Assembly (NCBI RefSeq): GCF_010091925.1
Contig: NZ_WVID01000023.1
Location: 1 to 64,000, forward strand
Direction of reading: 5' to 3'
Source: Nostoc sp. B(2019)
GTDB taxonomy: Bacteria > Cyanobacteriota > Cyanobacteriia > Cyanobacteriales > Nostocaceae
Length of the DNA: 64,000 nucleotides
The position numbers were made by a program, and so were the translations under genes. This document shows, piece after piece, positions 33,439-44,061 of this stretch (position 1 is its first letter; the number at the start of each line of letters is the position of its first letter). The notes beneath the pieces are model-generated. The model did no database searches, had not been told where the DNA came from, and saw only the letters and a program-made list of their open reading frames with translations.

Positions 33439-35669
33439 CTGTTACGCCCGTTTCTCAAGCTCCAACATCTTTAAGTGAAATTTTCCCACTCACGATCTCA
33501 CAACCTAATTTGATGTCCTTTCGGCTGACTCCAGAAGTTGAACGACAGGATGGCAATCGTTTAGGCTTCCGTTTTAGTCGCAAGTTCCCTGAGATTAAAG
33601 TTACTTGGCACAACGGATATTTTTTTGTTTTGGCTCAACTAGGTCAGCCCATGCCTAGCGAAGATAAGTGGCGAAAAGCAATCTTGGAAATTCAAGAGGA
33701 ATTGAAAGAAGATATTGGCGATCGCTATTACTCAATTCAATGGGTACGCCAGCCACAAGCAACACCTTTAATCCTTGCCCAGCTTGCTATTCAAGTATTA
33801 AAGGTAAATCGTCCCTTTGCACCTGTAACTGTTTGGGCGGATTCGGGAGTAGAAGTCATACGAAAACCTGATTTTTGGGCAGAAACTGTTGAATTGCCAA
33901 AGGGGTTAAAGCCTGCTCTGACTTTAACGATTCACAGCAGTATTGTATCAAGGGGTGATTTGGCTGACTTCTTAGAGAATCACCCCTATCGGCAAGACCC
34001 AGAGAAGCTTTTGATTGGTCTGAAAGTTCAAGAAATTGAACGGGGTGGTAGCTGTACCATTACTGGAATTGTCGGAACAGTTGGCGAACACAGAGAAGAA
34101 CTAATCGAGAAAGCGACTGGTTCAATTAGTAAACAAAAACTTGAGGAAGCAGAAGACAATCAACCACTCCTTGCTGTGCAGTTTGGCAAGAACAAAAAGC
34201 AGTTTCACTATCCGCTTATGGCTTTGCGTCCCTGCGTCACTGCCCAAACAGCTGAACAATTGCAAGTTAAATATGGAGAGTTACTCAAGGCAACTAAAAT
34301 TACTCACCAAGCACGACAAAAACTTTTAATTGAATATAAAAACCAAGCAGGCATTGCTTTAGCTGCTTATGGATTTCAGTTGGGACGTAGTATCAACAGC
34401 CGTGATTATCCAACATTATTCTGGCAACCATCAGTAGCAATTGAGCAAACCCCACTCCTTTTTGGTAAAGGTGTTAAGGGTATTAGAGGTGAAGTCCTTA
34501 AAGGACTTTCTAAAGGTGGAGTTTACAGCCGTCATGATGATTATCGTCAACCATCAAGAGTAATTCGCATTGCCGCTTTGAAGCTTTGTGATATGAAGGT
34601 AGATAGATTTCTAGAGGAAGTTCGGCAAAGGTTGAAAAACTACGGATTTGAAAGTGAGATTGTTCACAGAAAAGCATTACCTCAGTTAAGTGGTGCTGAA
34701 GCCAGAGCCGAACTGGAGAAAGCCGTTCATGAATTGGAGAAAACTGTTAATGAATTAGTGACGGTTCCAACTGACATCTTTTTGACGTTTCTGCCAGAGA
34801 TTGACCGCAGTGCCGATAATGACGATGGTGGTAGTTTATATCAGCGGGTATACTCGCAATTACTCAAGCGTGGAATTGCTAGCCAGGTAATTTATTCTGA
34901 TACATTAAGCAGTGTTGACCATCGACAAATTCTCAATCAGGTGATTCCAGGGATTTTGGCAAAGTTGGGGAATTTACCTTTCGTTTTGGCTGAACCTTTA
35001 GAGATTGCTGACTATTTTATTGGGTTAGATATTTCAAGAGAGTCTAAGGAAAAGTTACCTGGAACTCTGAATGCCTGTGCAAGTGTACGTCTCTATGATA
35101 AACAAGGGAAGTTTATTCGCTATCGCTTGGAAGATGCTTTGATTCCAGGTGAAGAAATCCCGCAACGACTTTTAGAAACATTACTTCCAGCAACTGAACT
35201 AAGAGGAAAAACTGTTTTAATTTACCGGGATGGATCTTTTTGTGGTCAAGAAGTTGAGCATTTACTAGAATGGGCTAAAGCAATTAACTCAAAATTTATT
35301 TTGGTGGAGTGTAAAAAGTCTGGGATTCCTAGGCTTTACAACTTAAATCAACAAAAAATTGTGACTTCCCCAGAAAAAGGGTTGGCGCTTCGTTTATCAT
35401 CCTGTGAAGCGGTTCTGGTAACAACTAAGGTTTCAGATCGGGTAGGTTTGTCTCGTCCTCTACGTTTGACGGTGCGTGGAGAAGGACATCAAGTATCAAT
35501 TGAAAGTGTTCTAGAAACCACTTTAAAACTAACATTGCTGCATCATGGGGCCTTACAAACTCCTCGGTTACCAATGCCCCTTTATGGAGCAGACCGCATG
35601 GCTTATCTGCGGTTGAATGGAATTTATCCTACGAGTATGCTGTCAGGCGATCGCCAATTTTGGCTGTAG
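33435..35669 (+). CDS. Long prokaryotic Argonaute with complete PIWI catalytic residues
   Basis: The 744-residue protein has the length and order of a long pAgo: N/linker/PAZ-like part (1-about 400), MID (about 410-515) and PIWI (about 520-744). In the MID domain [10 protein letters not shown] (Gln484) and [13 protein letters not shown] (Lys510) fit the guide 5'-end pocket. In PIWI the tetrad is visible: Asp532 (IGLDIS), Glu566 or Glu573 (IPGEEIP), Asp599 (IYRDGS) and Asp720 (YGADRMAYL). The 67-residue spacing of the first two Asp matches active pAgos such as TtAgo. It should therefore be a guide-directed nuclease; cyanobacterial relatives use short DNA guides. It is coupled to the Cas4-like gene and controlled from a divergent XRE/ImmA pair. 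The start is ATG at 33435. Confidence 0.93.
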   Translation: MTVTPVSQAPTSLSEIFPLTISQPNLMSFRLTPEVERQDGNRLGFRFSRKFPEIKVTWHNGYFFVLAQLGQPMPSEDKWRKAILEIQEELKEDIGDRYYSIQWVRQPQATPLILAQLAIQVLKVNRPFAPVTVWADSGVEVIRKPDFWAETVELPKGLKPALTLTIHSSIVSRGDLADFLENHPYRQDPEKLLIGLKVQEIERGGSCTITGIVGTVGEHREELIEKATGSISKQKLEEAEDNQPLLAVQFGKNKKQFHYPLMALRPCVTAQTAEQLQVKYGELLKATKITHQARQKLLIEYKNQAGIALAAYGFQLGRSINSRDYPTLFWQPSVAIEQTPLLFGKGVKGIRGEVLKGLSKGGVYSRHDDYRQPSRVIRIAALKLCDMKVDRFLEEVRQRLKNYGFESEIVHRKALPQLSGAEARAELEKAVHELEKTVNELVTVPTDIFLTFLPEIDRSADNDDGGSLYQRVYSQLLKRGIASQVIYSDTLSSVDHRQILNQVIPGILAKLGNLPFVLAEPLEIADYFIGLDISRESKEKLPGTLNACASVRLYDKQGKFIRYRLEDALIPGEEIPQRLLETLLPATELRGKTVLIYRDGSFCGQEVEHLLEWAKAINSKFILVECKKSGIPRLYNLNQQKIVTSPEKGLALRLSSCEAVLVTTKVSDRVGLSRPLRLTVRGEGHQVSIESVLETTLKLTLLHHGALQTPRLPMPLYGADRMAYLRLNGIYPTSMLSGDRQFWL

Positions 35670-35787
35670 AGACCTCCTCATTGCTCCAAATTGGAGTTTA
35701 ACCTGAAAATCGCTACAAGTATATTTGTATGAGGTAAGTGCACGTTAAACGAGCAATGCAAAACAAGTGGGATTCAGATTTTTACTA

Positions 35788-35906
35788 AAATATTGGCGTT
35801 GCTGAATTTGGATATGAAATTTAAAAATCAAGTATTCTAAACTCATACTCTCTGCGCCTCTGCGTGAGGTAAATTCATATTCTCAATCAGCAACGCTCAA
35901 ATATTT
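35788..35906. repeat. MITE-like repeat downstream of the Argonaute gene
   Basis: GCGTTGCTGA (35796-35805) is exactly complementary to TCAGCAACGC (35887-35896), and the flanks AAATATT and TCAAATATTT extend the termini. The interior includes CTCTGCGCCTCTGCGTGAGG, a sequence often found between Nostoc genes. Size is about 119 bp without a coding frame. It marks the right side of the Argonaute region, before treH. Confidence 0.65.
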
Positions 35907-35930
35907 ATTTTGTGAAAATTCTCCTGAATT

Positions 35931-37445
35931 TTATCCTAAATTTAATGCTGCCAAAAGTTCTAGAATAACTCCATTAGTCCAGCCAAAACCAACTTCGTTG
36001 GAACTGTAGCCAAAGCAGATTTCGTCAGAGACGTTGGCAGAACAATGTTCAACATCGTATTTCTCAACTAGGGTCTTGTGACGCTTAAATTCCTCAATGA
36101 CCATGACAAGGAACTTCTGGGCAATGCGATCGCCCTCTTTATGATACCCATAGCGGTGAAGTCCCAGGACTGCAATTAACGTCAGCGGAGCCCAACCGAA
36201 GGGAGCATCCCATTGATTACCTGTGACGCGAGTACTAGTAAAGATTCCTCCTGGTGCTTCAAACAAAGAGAGATTTTCAGCGACGCGTTTGGCTTGTGCA
36301 TCTGAGGCTAGTCCTATCCATAAAGGATAGAACGTGGTGGCAAACTCGTAGCGGCGGCGTTCTCCGCTTTGGAAGTGATAATCCAGATAAAGTCCCTGTT
36401 CTTCATCCCAGAGACACTGATCAATGCGATCGCGGCGGATATCTGCTCGCTCACGCCATTGCTGCACCAGTTCTTCGTTACCTAGCACAGTGTTAATTTC
36501 CGCAAGGTCTTGTTCAACCTGATACAGCAAACTGTTGAGGCACACGGGAGCGTAATGGAGGATATCAACACTGAAAGGGCCAAATCGGTTAGTGATATCA
36601 AAACCCGACTCACGCATGGTGCGATCGCCTTTGTAAAACAGGTTGGTCAGTTCGTCTTTTTCCCGGTCGTAGTAAAGACTGACATCATAATCATCAATCT
36701 CAAACGTTTTATAGTATTCCTTAACGCGATCGTAATGGCTCCTTCCTTGCTCATCCTGCTCAGAGAACAAAACTTCCGGCGCGGGGCCTTCCCCAAAGGC
36801 GTAGAATCGGGACAGGCCAGTTGCAGGATTCAGGTGGGGTGGTACTACCCAGTAGTAATAAAATTGTTCAAGCAGTGGTACGGCTAACCTCAGCCACTCT
36901 TCATCTTGGGTGTGCTGGAATAGCGCTAGAACCATCATGCTGAGGACAGGGGGCTGCGATCGCGACAGCATATAAGTCCGGTTGGAATTGAGGATAGTGC
37001 CGTAATGCTGCACTTGGTACAGCAGTTGATCGACTTGACTTTTTGCTAGATCCCATTCCTCATCCCGTAATAGCCCCAACAGGATAAAGTAGCTATCCCA
37101 GCCATACATTTCGTTAAAACGACCGCCTGGTACGACATAAGGCCCTGGTAGGTATAGCAATCCGTGATCTCGAATCGCCTCAACCTCGGTTGGTAGAGTG
37201 CGAATTTCCATTTGTTGCATCTCTTTGGGAGATAGCGATCGCTCCAACACAGTTTGAACGTTGGGACAGTCTTCTTGAGGCGAAATATAGACAATCCAGG
37301 GAGTCTCTGTTTTGTGGTCTAGCTTGGTATCTTTTGCAGATTGCAACAAGTGTTCGTGCGATCGCGTCAACGTTTTCCACGTTTTTTTTATGTGGGCCCG
37401 CACGGCGTCAATCTGCGCGGTTGCAAGTGCTGGTGGAGTGGTCAT
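35931..37445 (-). CDS. treH: Alpha,alpha-trehalase (GH37)
   Basis: This 504-residue enzyme hydrolyses trehalose to two glucoses. It shows the first GH37 signature PGGRFNEMYGWDSYF and the second, NQWDAPFGWAPL, together with RESGFDITNRFG. No signal peptide is seen, so it acts in the cytoplasm. It lies downstream of treY and treZ in the same orientation, as in Anabaena sp. PCC 7120, where the three genes set trehalose level during desiccation. About 190 bp with a small tandem repeat separates it from treY. Confidence 0.93.
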   Translation of the reverse strand: MTTPPALATAQIDAVRAHIKKTWKTLTRSHEHLLQSAKDTKLDHKTETPWIVYISPQEDCPNVQTVLERSLSPKEMQQMEIRTLPTEVEAIRDHGLLYLPGPYVVPGGRFNEMYGWDSYFILLGLLRDEEWDLAKSQVDQLLYQVQHYGTILNSNRTYMLSRSQPPVLSMMVLALFQHTQDEEWLRLAVPLLEQFYYYWVVPPHLNPATGLSRFYAFGEGPAPEVLFSEQDEQGRSHYDRVKEYYKTFEIDDYDVSLYYDREKDELTNLFYKGDRTMRESGFDITNRFGPFSVDILHYAPVCLNSLLYQVEQDLAEINTVLGNEELVQQWRERADIRRDRIDQCLWDEEQGLYLDYHFQSGERRRYEFATTFYPLWIGLASDAQAKRVAENLSLFEAPGGIFTSTRVTGNQWDAPFGWAPLTLIAVLGLHRYGYHKEGDRIAQKFLVMVIEEFKRHKTLVEKYDVEHCSANVSDEICFGYSSNEVGFGWTNGVILELLAALNLG

Positions 37446-37496
37446 AATATCATTTTCAAGTTGAGGGGGTGTTAAAGAGTTCGGGATTATTTTTTA

Positions 37497-37557
37497 AACG
37501 CAGAGGAACGCAGAGGAACGCAGAGGAACGCAAAGGAAACCGCAAAGGAACGCAGAG
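37497..37557. repeat. Short tandem repeat of a 10-bp unit
   Basis: AACGCAGAGG recurs four times in tandem or near tandem, followed by variant copies with CGCAAAGGAA. It lies between treY and treH and belongs to the class of short tandemly repeated repetitive sequences common in heterocystous cyanobacteria. Confidence 0.75.
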
Positions 37558-37631
37558 TTTTTACTCTCTGCGACGCCAGTTGCTACAACGCGCAACGCAC
37601 TGGCTCCTCTGCGTAAGACAGATTCATCTTT

Positions 37632-40430
37632 TCACTCAGCACTACTAACCAACAAAGCAACTGGAAAGTGGGCGAGAGCAGATCCGATGGATAGCGTTTC
37701 TTTAGCTTCTAAGGATTGCTGAGTCAAGACGTTTTTCCAGGTAAAAGAACTTTCAGCAGGTAATTGCAGGTGGGTATCTTGCCATACCGACTCGCCTAGG
37801 GGATATTCTCCAGGTTGGATGAGGCTGGTGAAAAAGCGAGGCGCGATCGCGATCGCTGTTTGATTCCCCTGTCGCCGCGCAAAAGCAATAATATGATTTG
37901 CGTAAGTTCCTTGAATATTTAACGGTAGATAGTCGCCATCTTGAAATAATGAGAGATACTCTGTTCTCGCCTTAAGTAATTGAGTCGTTAAAAACAGTTT
38001 GATTCTGCCATCTGCTTTGTGGCTCAGCAACTCCTGAATTAAGCCGAGAATGTCTGTCTTCGCCTGCTCTCGAATGGCGCTCAAATAAGCCCGTCGCTGC
38101 TCAAAGTCTACGGTACGGCGGTTGTCTGGATCAACCAAACTTAACTCCCAAAGTTCCGTTCCTTGGTATAAATCTGGCACACCGGGTGCAGCAATCTTCA
38201 GTAAAGTTTGGGAAAGGGAATTGAAAATACCATAGTCCGCAATCCTTTGTTGAAAAGGGACAAAGGCTTCTAGAAATTCTGCCGAGATGGAAAAATCTAA
38301 AACCTTCTCGATAAAAGAGGCACATGCTTCTTCGTATTCGCTGTCAGGTCGCAACCATGCGGTATGGACTTTCGCTTCTCGAATTGCCTTAATTATGTAG
38401 TCTTTAACCCGTTCCACGAAAGACTCATGTTCTTGTTCGGCAAAGGGAAACGCACCCACCAGCGTTTGATATAAAAAATACTCATCGTTACGATCTGGTA
38501 TAGCAAAGCCTTGGCGCTCACTGCGATGTCCTCGATTAATCGCGCTCCAAGTGTTCACCTGCTGTTCCCATTCATCAGGAATCTCTGATAGCACATTTAA
38601 CCTTGCTCGCACATCCTCGCCGCGCTTGGTGTCGTGGGTGGCTGTAGTGTTCATCGTGTGAGGCCACGTTGCTTGGTGCTTTTGGTTAAAAGCGTGAAAG
38701 TCAGCTAAATTTATACCAAAATGGCTGGGATTACCTCCCACTTCATTGAGCGACAGCAAACGGTTATAAACATATAGCGTAGTGTCTTCTACACCTTTCG
38801 CCATTAGTGGGCCGCTGTATTGCTGCATCCGTAGTACAAAATATATCCACTGCTCGCGTTCTGTCTGAGTCAGAGAGTTATCAAACTCCAGTAGCATCAG
38901 CTTTTCGATAAAGGTCAACTCATGCTGCAATAGGGGTGTTTGTGCTTTAGCTTGGCGAATTACTTCTTGAATGCAGTCGCGATCGCTATCTTGGATGCCA
39001 TCGGGAGTAATGTAGGTGCGGTAAATTGGGAAGAGAGTCAACACTTCGGCGATCGCGCGTTTTAATCCATTCAGTGTAAAGTCGTTGCCATAGCGATATT
39101 TGCTAGAAATATTCTTTAACAACAGAGCCAGATTATCAATGTCACCTGCTAAGTTCTTTTCTAATATCAGGTGCTTTTTCTCTTTCACAAGTGATGGATA
39201 ATCTACTCTTACACCAATAAAATTATGGTAAATTCTATCGAATCGTGATTGATTTTCACATTGACAAAACACGCCATTTACGTAGTTTAAAAAGTCGTAT
39301 CCAGACGTACCTTGAATTAACCAGTTTTCTGGCAAGTCTTCGGTGAGTTCCAAAATTTTTTCAACAGTGATGTATACATCTCCCATCTTTTCTTGGAGAC
39401 GTTCTAGATACTGTAATGGGTTATAAAGTCCATCAATATGGTCAATTCTTAACCCAGTGAACTTTCCTTCCTCAACCAGTTTTTGAATTAAGCTATGAGT
39501 GTTATTAAACACCCGCAATTCTTCAACTTTCACAGAAATTAGTTCGTTGACAGTAAAGAAACGGCGGTAGTTCATTTCTTCCGCTCCCACCTTCCAAAAG
39601 GCGAGACGGTAAAATTGATCATTTAGTAATTCATCTAGCAGATTAAAGCTATCTGAATTACCTTTTTCTCCGTTAAAAATTTCGAGGTTTTCGTTAACGA
39701 ATTCGCGGATAGCATCGTTTGTACTATAGAGTTCCCAAACTAATCCTTTAATAAATGTGATCTGGTCTTGTCGCTGTTTACCCGCAACTTCTGAAGGCAC
39801 ATTTTTGAGAATGTAGAGAATCCCTAATAACTTAATGAAATCGGGATGATTGCGTCCCAGTGTACGCGTGAGTTTGCCCAAGTTATGGGTGAGAAATTTT
39901 GTGTAAGACTCCAATCGCAGCGGCAGTTTTAAGCTGTAATAGTTCACGGTTAAACCGTTTTGTTCGTATTGCAGCTGAATGTCTCCGTTTTCCAAAGATA
40001 CACCGTAGAAGTCTCCCAGCAAAGGAGCCAGAATTCGCTCTTGGCGATCGCCAAATGGAGCATTCCAACTTAAATCAAAGTAGTCAGTATAGCTAGAATC
40101 TGGGCCGTGTTCTAATACGTCCACTAAGTAGTGATTTTCGCTAGTATATGCCATGTGATTGGGCACAATATCTTGTAACCAGCCCATACCAAGGGCTTGT
40201 AGTTCGCCAACTAGCGCATCAAACGATTCGGTAGTTCCTAATTCTGGATTGAGTTGAGTGGCATCTACTATATCGTAGCCATGCGTACTGCCAGATCGTG
40301 CCTTGAAAATGGGAGAGGCATACAGGTCAGAAATACCTAAGTCTGCTAAGTAAGCGGCGATCGCTCTAGCGTTTTCAAAGCCAAACTGAGGTGTAAACTG
40401 AATTCGATAAGTTGCGGTGGGAATTCGCAT
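37632..40430 (-). CDS. treY: Maltooligosyl trehalose synthase (GH13)
   Basis: The 932-residue protein starts RIPTATYRIQFTPQFGFENA, the characteristic TreY N-terminus. Other family segments are YASPIFKARSGSTHGYDI, LQDIVPNHMAY, GLRIDHIDGL (catalytic Asp region), VEKILELTEDLP (acid Glu) and TTATHDTKRGEDVRARL. It converts the reducing-end linkage of glycogen-derived maltodextrins into a trehalose linkage, which TreZ then cuts. It lies between treZ and treH on the same strand. Length is normal for the family, and no defect is seen. Confidence 0.95.
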   Translation of the reverse strand: MRIPTATYRIQFTPQFGFENARAIAAYLADLGISDLYASPIFKARSGSTHGYDIVDATQLNPELGTTESFDALVGELQALGMGWLQDIVPNHMAYTSENHYLVDVLEHGPDSSYTDYFDLSWNAPFGDRQERILAPLLGDFYGVSLENGDIQLQYEQNGLTVNYYSLKLPLRLESYTKFLTHNLGKLTRTLGRNHPDFIKLLGILYILKNVPSEVAGKQRQDQITFIKGLVWELYSTNDAIREFVNENLEIFNGEKGNSDSFNLLDELLNDQFYRLAFWKVGAEEMNYRRFFTVNELISVKVEELRVFNNTHSLIQKLVEEGKFTGLRIDHIDGLYNPLQYLERLQEKMGDVYITVEKILELTEDLPENWLIQGTSGYDFLNYVNGVFCQCENQSRFDRIYHNFIGVRVDYPSLVKEKKHLILEKNLAGDIDNLALLLKNISSKYRYGNDFTLNGLKRAIAEVLTLFPIYRTYITPDGIQDSDRDCIQEVIRQAKAQTPLLQHELTFIEKLMLLEFDNSLTQTEREQWIYFVLRMQQYSGPLMAKGVEDTTLYVYNRLLSLNEVGGNPSHFGINLADFHAFNQKHQATWPHTMNTTATHDTKRGEDVRARLNVLSEIPDEWEQQVNTWSAINRGHRSERQGFAIPDRNDEYFLYQTLVGAFPFAEQEHESFVERVKDYIIKAIREAKVHTAWLRPDSEYEEACASFIEKVLDFSISAEFLEAFVPFQQRIADYGIFNSLSQTLLKIAAPGVPDLYQGTELWELSLVDPDNRRTVDFEQRRAYLSAIREQAKTDILGLIQELLSHKADGRIKLFLTTQLLKARTEYLSLFQDGDYLPLNIQGTYANHIIAFARRQGNQTAIAIAPRFFTSLIQPGEYPLGESVWQDTHLQLPAESSFTWKNVLTQQSLEAKETLSIGSALAHFPVALLVSSAE

Positions 40431-40470
40431 AGATAGATTTGTTTTTAGTGAAGATATGGTAGGTTTATTC

Positions 40471-40515
40471 TGTGTCTTTGTGGTAGAAAAATCCTTTTTA
40501 AACCACTAAGACACA
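40471..40515. repeat. Inverted repeat, second copy of the AAGACACA family
   Basis: TGTGTCTTTGTGGT (40471-40484) and ACCACTAAGACACA (40502-40515) form an imperfect hairpin between treZ and treY. It is related to the copy at 26846-26892. Confidence 0.6.
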
Positions 40516-40533
40516 AAGTATTTATGGACGTAC

Positions 40534-42381
40534 TTACGTTTCCAGTTCATACAACACTATACTGGTGGGTTGTAGCTTCAGATCTTGCCCTACAGATAGA
40601 TGCTCAGGTGCTTGAGAGCTAGGCCCAGACCATGACGTATCTGCTGAGTCTAATAGTTTGCTAGCATTTTGCTGACTTGGTAGGATTGTTGACACTGGAG
40701 ACGAATTAAAATTCATCACAAATATTAGTTCGCTAGATTCGCACCAACGACGCACTACAACTAATTGCTTATCTTCATCGCTAGTTGCTTCCATGAAGTT
40801 GCGGTCTTGCTTGAGCAGTACTGGATGCGTCTGGCGTAAATTAATTAACTGGCGATACCAATCCCACAAAACTTTGTGCTTACCTTCGTTGTGTAACTCC
40901 CAGTTGAGTTTACAACGTAGGAAGGTTTCCGCAGATTCGGGATCTGGTGGATCGTCTTCATAGTGAAATGCTTCAAATTCTTCTTTGCGTCCGGCTCGAA
41001 CGGCTTGAATCAAATCTGGATCGGAGTGACTAACAAAGTACATGAAGGGCGCAGTCTCTCCGTATTCTTCTCCCATGAACAAAAGGGGTAAGTAGGGTGA
41101 GAGTAACACAGCCCCGGCTGCTAATTTTAATCCTTCAAATGAAATTCGCTGAGTAAGGCGTTCTCCCTTCATTTGATTGCCGATTTGATCGTGATTCTGG
41201 ATGCAGACTGCAAACTGTGATGGAGAGCGATCGCGGCAAGATATACCATGAAATCTCTTGCGATGCGGAGCGTATTTCCAATCGTAAACAAAAGTATCTG
41301 TATAAGCTTTTGCTAAATCAGCGCATTGTCCAAAGTCTTGATAATATCCTTGGCGATCGCCCGTCAAAAGTGCGTGCAATGCATGGTGAAAATCATCACT
41401 CCATTGGGCATCAATCCCGTATCCACCCAATTCTGGCGGACGAATTATTTGCGGATTATTCAGGTCACTTTCGGCAATTAAGTGGCGTTTCCATTTTTGC
41501 CCTTGTGAGAAATTATCCACTGCTTGGGCCAGTTCCCACAAAAAGTGCTTAGCTCCCAAATCATAAATTGCCTGAATGGCATCAAGCCGCAATGCATCAA
41601 TGTGGAATTCTCGCAACCAGTACAGAGCATTTTGGATGAAATAGTTTCGCACACCTTGACTAAGGGCATCATCGAAATTCATCGCATTGCCCCACGGAGT
41701 CTTGTAGGTTTTAGTAAAGTAGGGCGCGAACTGACCCATATAGTTACCTTCTGGGCCAAAGTGGTTATAGACCACATCCAGAACTACAGCAATACCGTGT
41801 CGATGACAAGCATTCACTAGTTGCTTAAGATCGGCTGGACTACCGTAGGAATTTTGCACAGCATAAGGGTAAACGCCGTCATAACCCCAGTTACGGTATG
41901 TCAGAGAAGCTTCAATATGAGTGTCTCCTGGAAACTGAGCGATCGGCATGATCTCAATGGCGTTAATCCCCAGTTCTCTCAAATCTGGCAGACGGGAAAT
42001 GATTGCGGTAAAAGTTCCTTCAGGCGTGAATGTACCAACATGAAGTTCGTAGAAAATCATCGACTCCAATGGAATCCCGCCCCATGCTTCATCTGTCCAC
42101 TCAAACTGTTGATCGACAATTTGAGACGGCCCATGAACCCCTTCAGGTTGATACTGTGATGCTGGATCAGGGAAAGCATTTTGGTCATCCAAGAGATACC
42201 GATAAAGCGTACCCGGATACACATCGCTCACTTTTGTCTGCCAGTATCCCTCTGCTTGAGGTTTGAGCGGAATTACCTGCTGCTCTGGCGTCAAAATTTG
42301 CACCGCTACACTATTTAACGTTGGAGACCAAACTGTAAACTCGCACTCTTTATTACCCAAGTAGTGAGCACCAATTTTCAC
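40534..42381 (-). CDS. treZ: Malto-oligosyltrehalose trehalohydrolase (GH13)
   Basis: This 615-residue enzyme releases trehalose from maltooligosyl-trehalose made by TreY. It begins with an E-set domain (KIGAHYLGNKECEFTVWSPT) and then the GH13 barrel: VLDVVYNHFGPEGNY, LRLDAIQAIYD (nucleophile Asp), LIAESDLNNPQ (acid Glu) and IQNHDQIGNQ. The C-terminal beta domain ends at residue 615. It is the first gene of the treZ-treY-treH run; upstream DNA has no obvious promoter boxes that can be picked by eye. Confidence 0.94.
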   Translation of the reverse strand: MKIGAHYLGNKECEFTVWSPTLNSVAVQILTPEQQVIPLKPQAEGYWQTKVSDVYPGTLYRYLLDDQNAFPDPASQYQPEGVHGPSQIVDQQFEWTDEAWGGIPLESMIFYELHVGTFTPEGTFTAIISRLPDLRELGINAIEIMPIAQFPGDTHIEASLTYRNWGYDGVYPYAVQNSYGSPADLKQLVNACHRHGIAVVLDVVYNHFGPEGNYMGQFAPYFTKTYKTPWGNAMNFDDALSQGVRNYFIQNALYWLREFHIDALRLDAIQAIYDLGAKHFLWELAQAVDNFSQGQKWKRHLIAESDLNNPQIIRPPELGGYGIDAQWSDDFHHALHALLTGDRQGYYQDFGQCADLAKAYTDTFVYDWKYAPHRKRFHGISCRDRSPSQFAVCIQNHDQIGNQMKGERLTQRISFEGLKLAAGAVLLSPYLPLLFMGEEYGETAPFMYFVSHSDPDLIQAVRAGRKEEFEAFHYEDDPPDPESAETFLRCKLNWELHNEGKHKVLWDWYRQLINLRQTHPVLLKQDRNFMEATSDEDKQLVVVRRWCESSELIFVMNFNSSPVSTILPSQQNASKLLDSADTSWSGPSSQAPEHLSVGQDLKLQPTSIVLYELET

Positions 42382-42673
42382 GCCCTATCCTCCCATCAGA
42401 ATCTTATGTTGTGCCGAACTGTGGCATGACTGTAAATGCGATACATTGCAGACTGTTTACAAACACGCCAGATAGCATAATGGTTGGTCTACTATGCTTT
42501 TGGCTAGCACCGGAAGGCTGAATTTTTTACCAAAAAATTCTATCTGTAGGAGTTAGGAAGTAGGTGATTAAAAGAGCATGGGGAGTAGAGGGAGCAGGAG
42601 AGCACAAGGGGAATAAATACTAACTCTTGACTCAGAACTTTTTCAACTTTCTCCGCCATTCCATAATTCACGA

Positions 42674-42889
42674 CTATTCTGATGTATCTTGCGTCTGTGT
42701 ATCCATCTTGTGCTGTTTATTATCTTTTTGCCGTTTATCTTCTTTCCATCTTCCTGTTTTGCGTGCGGCTTCAGTTAGAAGATACTCAATTTGAGCGTTA
42801 ACACTCCTTAGTTCGTCAGAAGACCATTTCTCCAGCACTTCGTATAACTTAAGGTCTAAACGCAGTAAAAACCGTTTTTTCTGGCTCAT
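42674..42889 (-). CDS. Small ribbon-helix-helix (Arc-like) protein paired with an SPFH gene
   Basis: The 71-residue protein starts [20 protein letters not shown] then [13 protein letters not shown], the beta-helix-helix pattern of Arc/CopG DNA-binding proteins (RFLLRLD strand, then two helices). The tail is Lys/Asp/Gln-rich and disordered. It follows the SPFH gene on the same strand with only 3 nt between them, so they are co-translated. Small Arc-like proteins are found beside SPFH genes in other bacteria too. The role of the pair is unknown. Confidence 0.7.
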   Translation of the reverse strand: MSQKKRFLLRLDLKLYEVLEKWSSDELRSVNAQIEYLLTEAARKTGRWKEDKRQKDNKQHKMDTQTQDTSE

Positions 42890-42892
42890 GTC

Positions 42893-43822
42893 TTAGGTGT
42901 AAAGGCTGCCAGCGTTAACCACTGGTTGAATGTTCTGTTCTGAGGTTAAGACAACCAGCAGATTGTTAATCATAGCTGCTTTACGTTCATCGTCCAAGTC
43001 AATAATTTGTCGTTCGCTAATCCGTTTTAGTGCTTCATCAACCATACCCACTGCACTGTCAACAATTTGTCGCCGTGCATCAATCATTGCTTTGGCTTGT
43101 TGACGACGCAGCATCATTTGGGCAATTTCTGGAGCATAGGCAAGATGAGAAAGTCTTGCTTCTAATACTTCAACTCCCGCAACTTCCAGTCTCGCTTGCA
43201 ATTCTTGTTGAAGGAAAAGTGCAATTTCATGAGGTACTGCACGCAACGAAGGGATTGATTGCTCATCAGGCGCATCATAAGGATAGCGAATTGCTAGGGT
43301 ACGAATCGCTGTCTCGCTCTGGATGCCGACAAATTGTTCGTAGTCATCAACTGCAAATCTAGATTTAGCTGATTCTACTACTTGCCACACTACTACGGCT
43401 GCTATCTCTATTGGGCTGCCTTGAGCATCGTTTACTTTTAATATTTTGCTGTTAAAGTTGCGAACCCTCAAAGATACCTGGCGTTTATTGGTAAAAGGGT
43501 TAGTCCACCAAAAGCCTGCTTCCTGCACAGTACCAACGTAACGCCCTAAAAAGACTAGTACTACTGCTTGATTTGGTTCGACCGTAAAGAAACCAGACCA
43601 CGAAGGAATTAGCACTATAAGCAATGTCGCCCCTAACCATGCCCCTATTTCTGCTAAATCGGCAAAATCTCCCACCTTAAGACTTCTGCCTAAGACTTCT
43701 ATTAATCCCTGTATTGTTGCCCAAACCTGCCAACTACCAAAAATTGCTAAAGCTAGGATTATGCTCAAAGCTAGGAAGCCGTTAACTTTAAATGCAGGAA
43801 ATTCCGCGATTTGCTGTTTCAT
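42893..43822 (-). CDS. SPFH (band 7) domain membrane protein
   Basis: The 309-residue protein has two N-terminal membrane segments ([18 protein letters not shown] and [19 protein letters not shown]) and then an SPFH domain: [63 protein letters not shown] helical tail follows with [24 protein letters not shown] proteins form membrane microdomain scaffolds and can recruit proteases. It is the first gene of a two-gene unit with the Arc-like gene. Confidence 0.9.
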   Translation of the reverse strand: MKQQIAEFPAFKVNGFLALSIILALAIFGSWQVWATIQGLIEVLGRSLKVGDFADLAEIGAWLGATLLIVLIPSWSGFFTVEPNQAVVLVFLGRYVGTVQEAGFWWTNPFTNKRQVSLRVRNFNSKILKVNDAQGSPIEIAAVVVWQVVESAKSRFAVDDYEQFVGIQSETAIRTLAIRYPYDAPDEQSIPSLRAVPHEIALFLQQELQARLEVAGVEVLEARLSHLAYAPEIAQMMLRRQQAKAMIDARRQIVDSAVGMVDEALKRISERQIIDLDDERKAAMINNLLVVLTSEQNIQPVVNAGSLYT

Positions 43823-44061
43823 CGTTTGCTACTTTTGTTATCAAAGTGATATCATGATAATAGCAAAAAATGGCAAGTGCTTAAGTAGCACTCACCAAAA
43901 ACAGAGCGGTTTTCAATTGAATAGACTACACACCTAGGGGTACAATATATTTATTCATTGGTGTTAACTTAAGCCAAACCTGTTTAAATTCTCGTTTCCA
44001 GGTTCTAATACCAAGTCGGATTTTACCCATTAGAAAATTGCTGTAAATCCCGCTCGTATTA

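Noticed and set aside
32617-35669. CRISPR-Cas adaptation locus (because of the Cas4-like gene)
   Set aside because: No array, Cas1 or Cas2; the overlapping partner is an Argonaute.
33435-35669. Short pAgo or PIWI-RE protein
   Set aside because: Length of 744 residues and a full catalytic DEDD-type set with MID features fit a long pAgo; no DinG-type helicase or effector TIR/SIR2 gene accompanies it.
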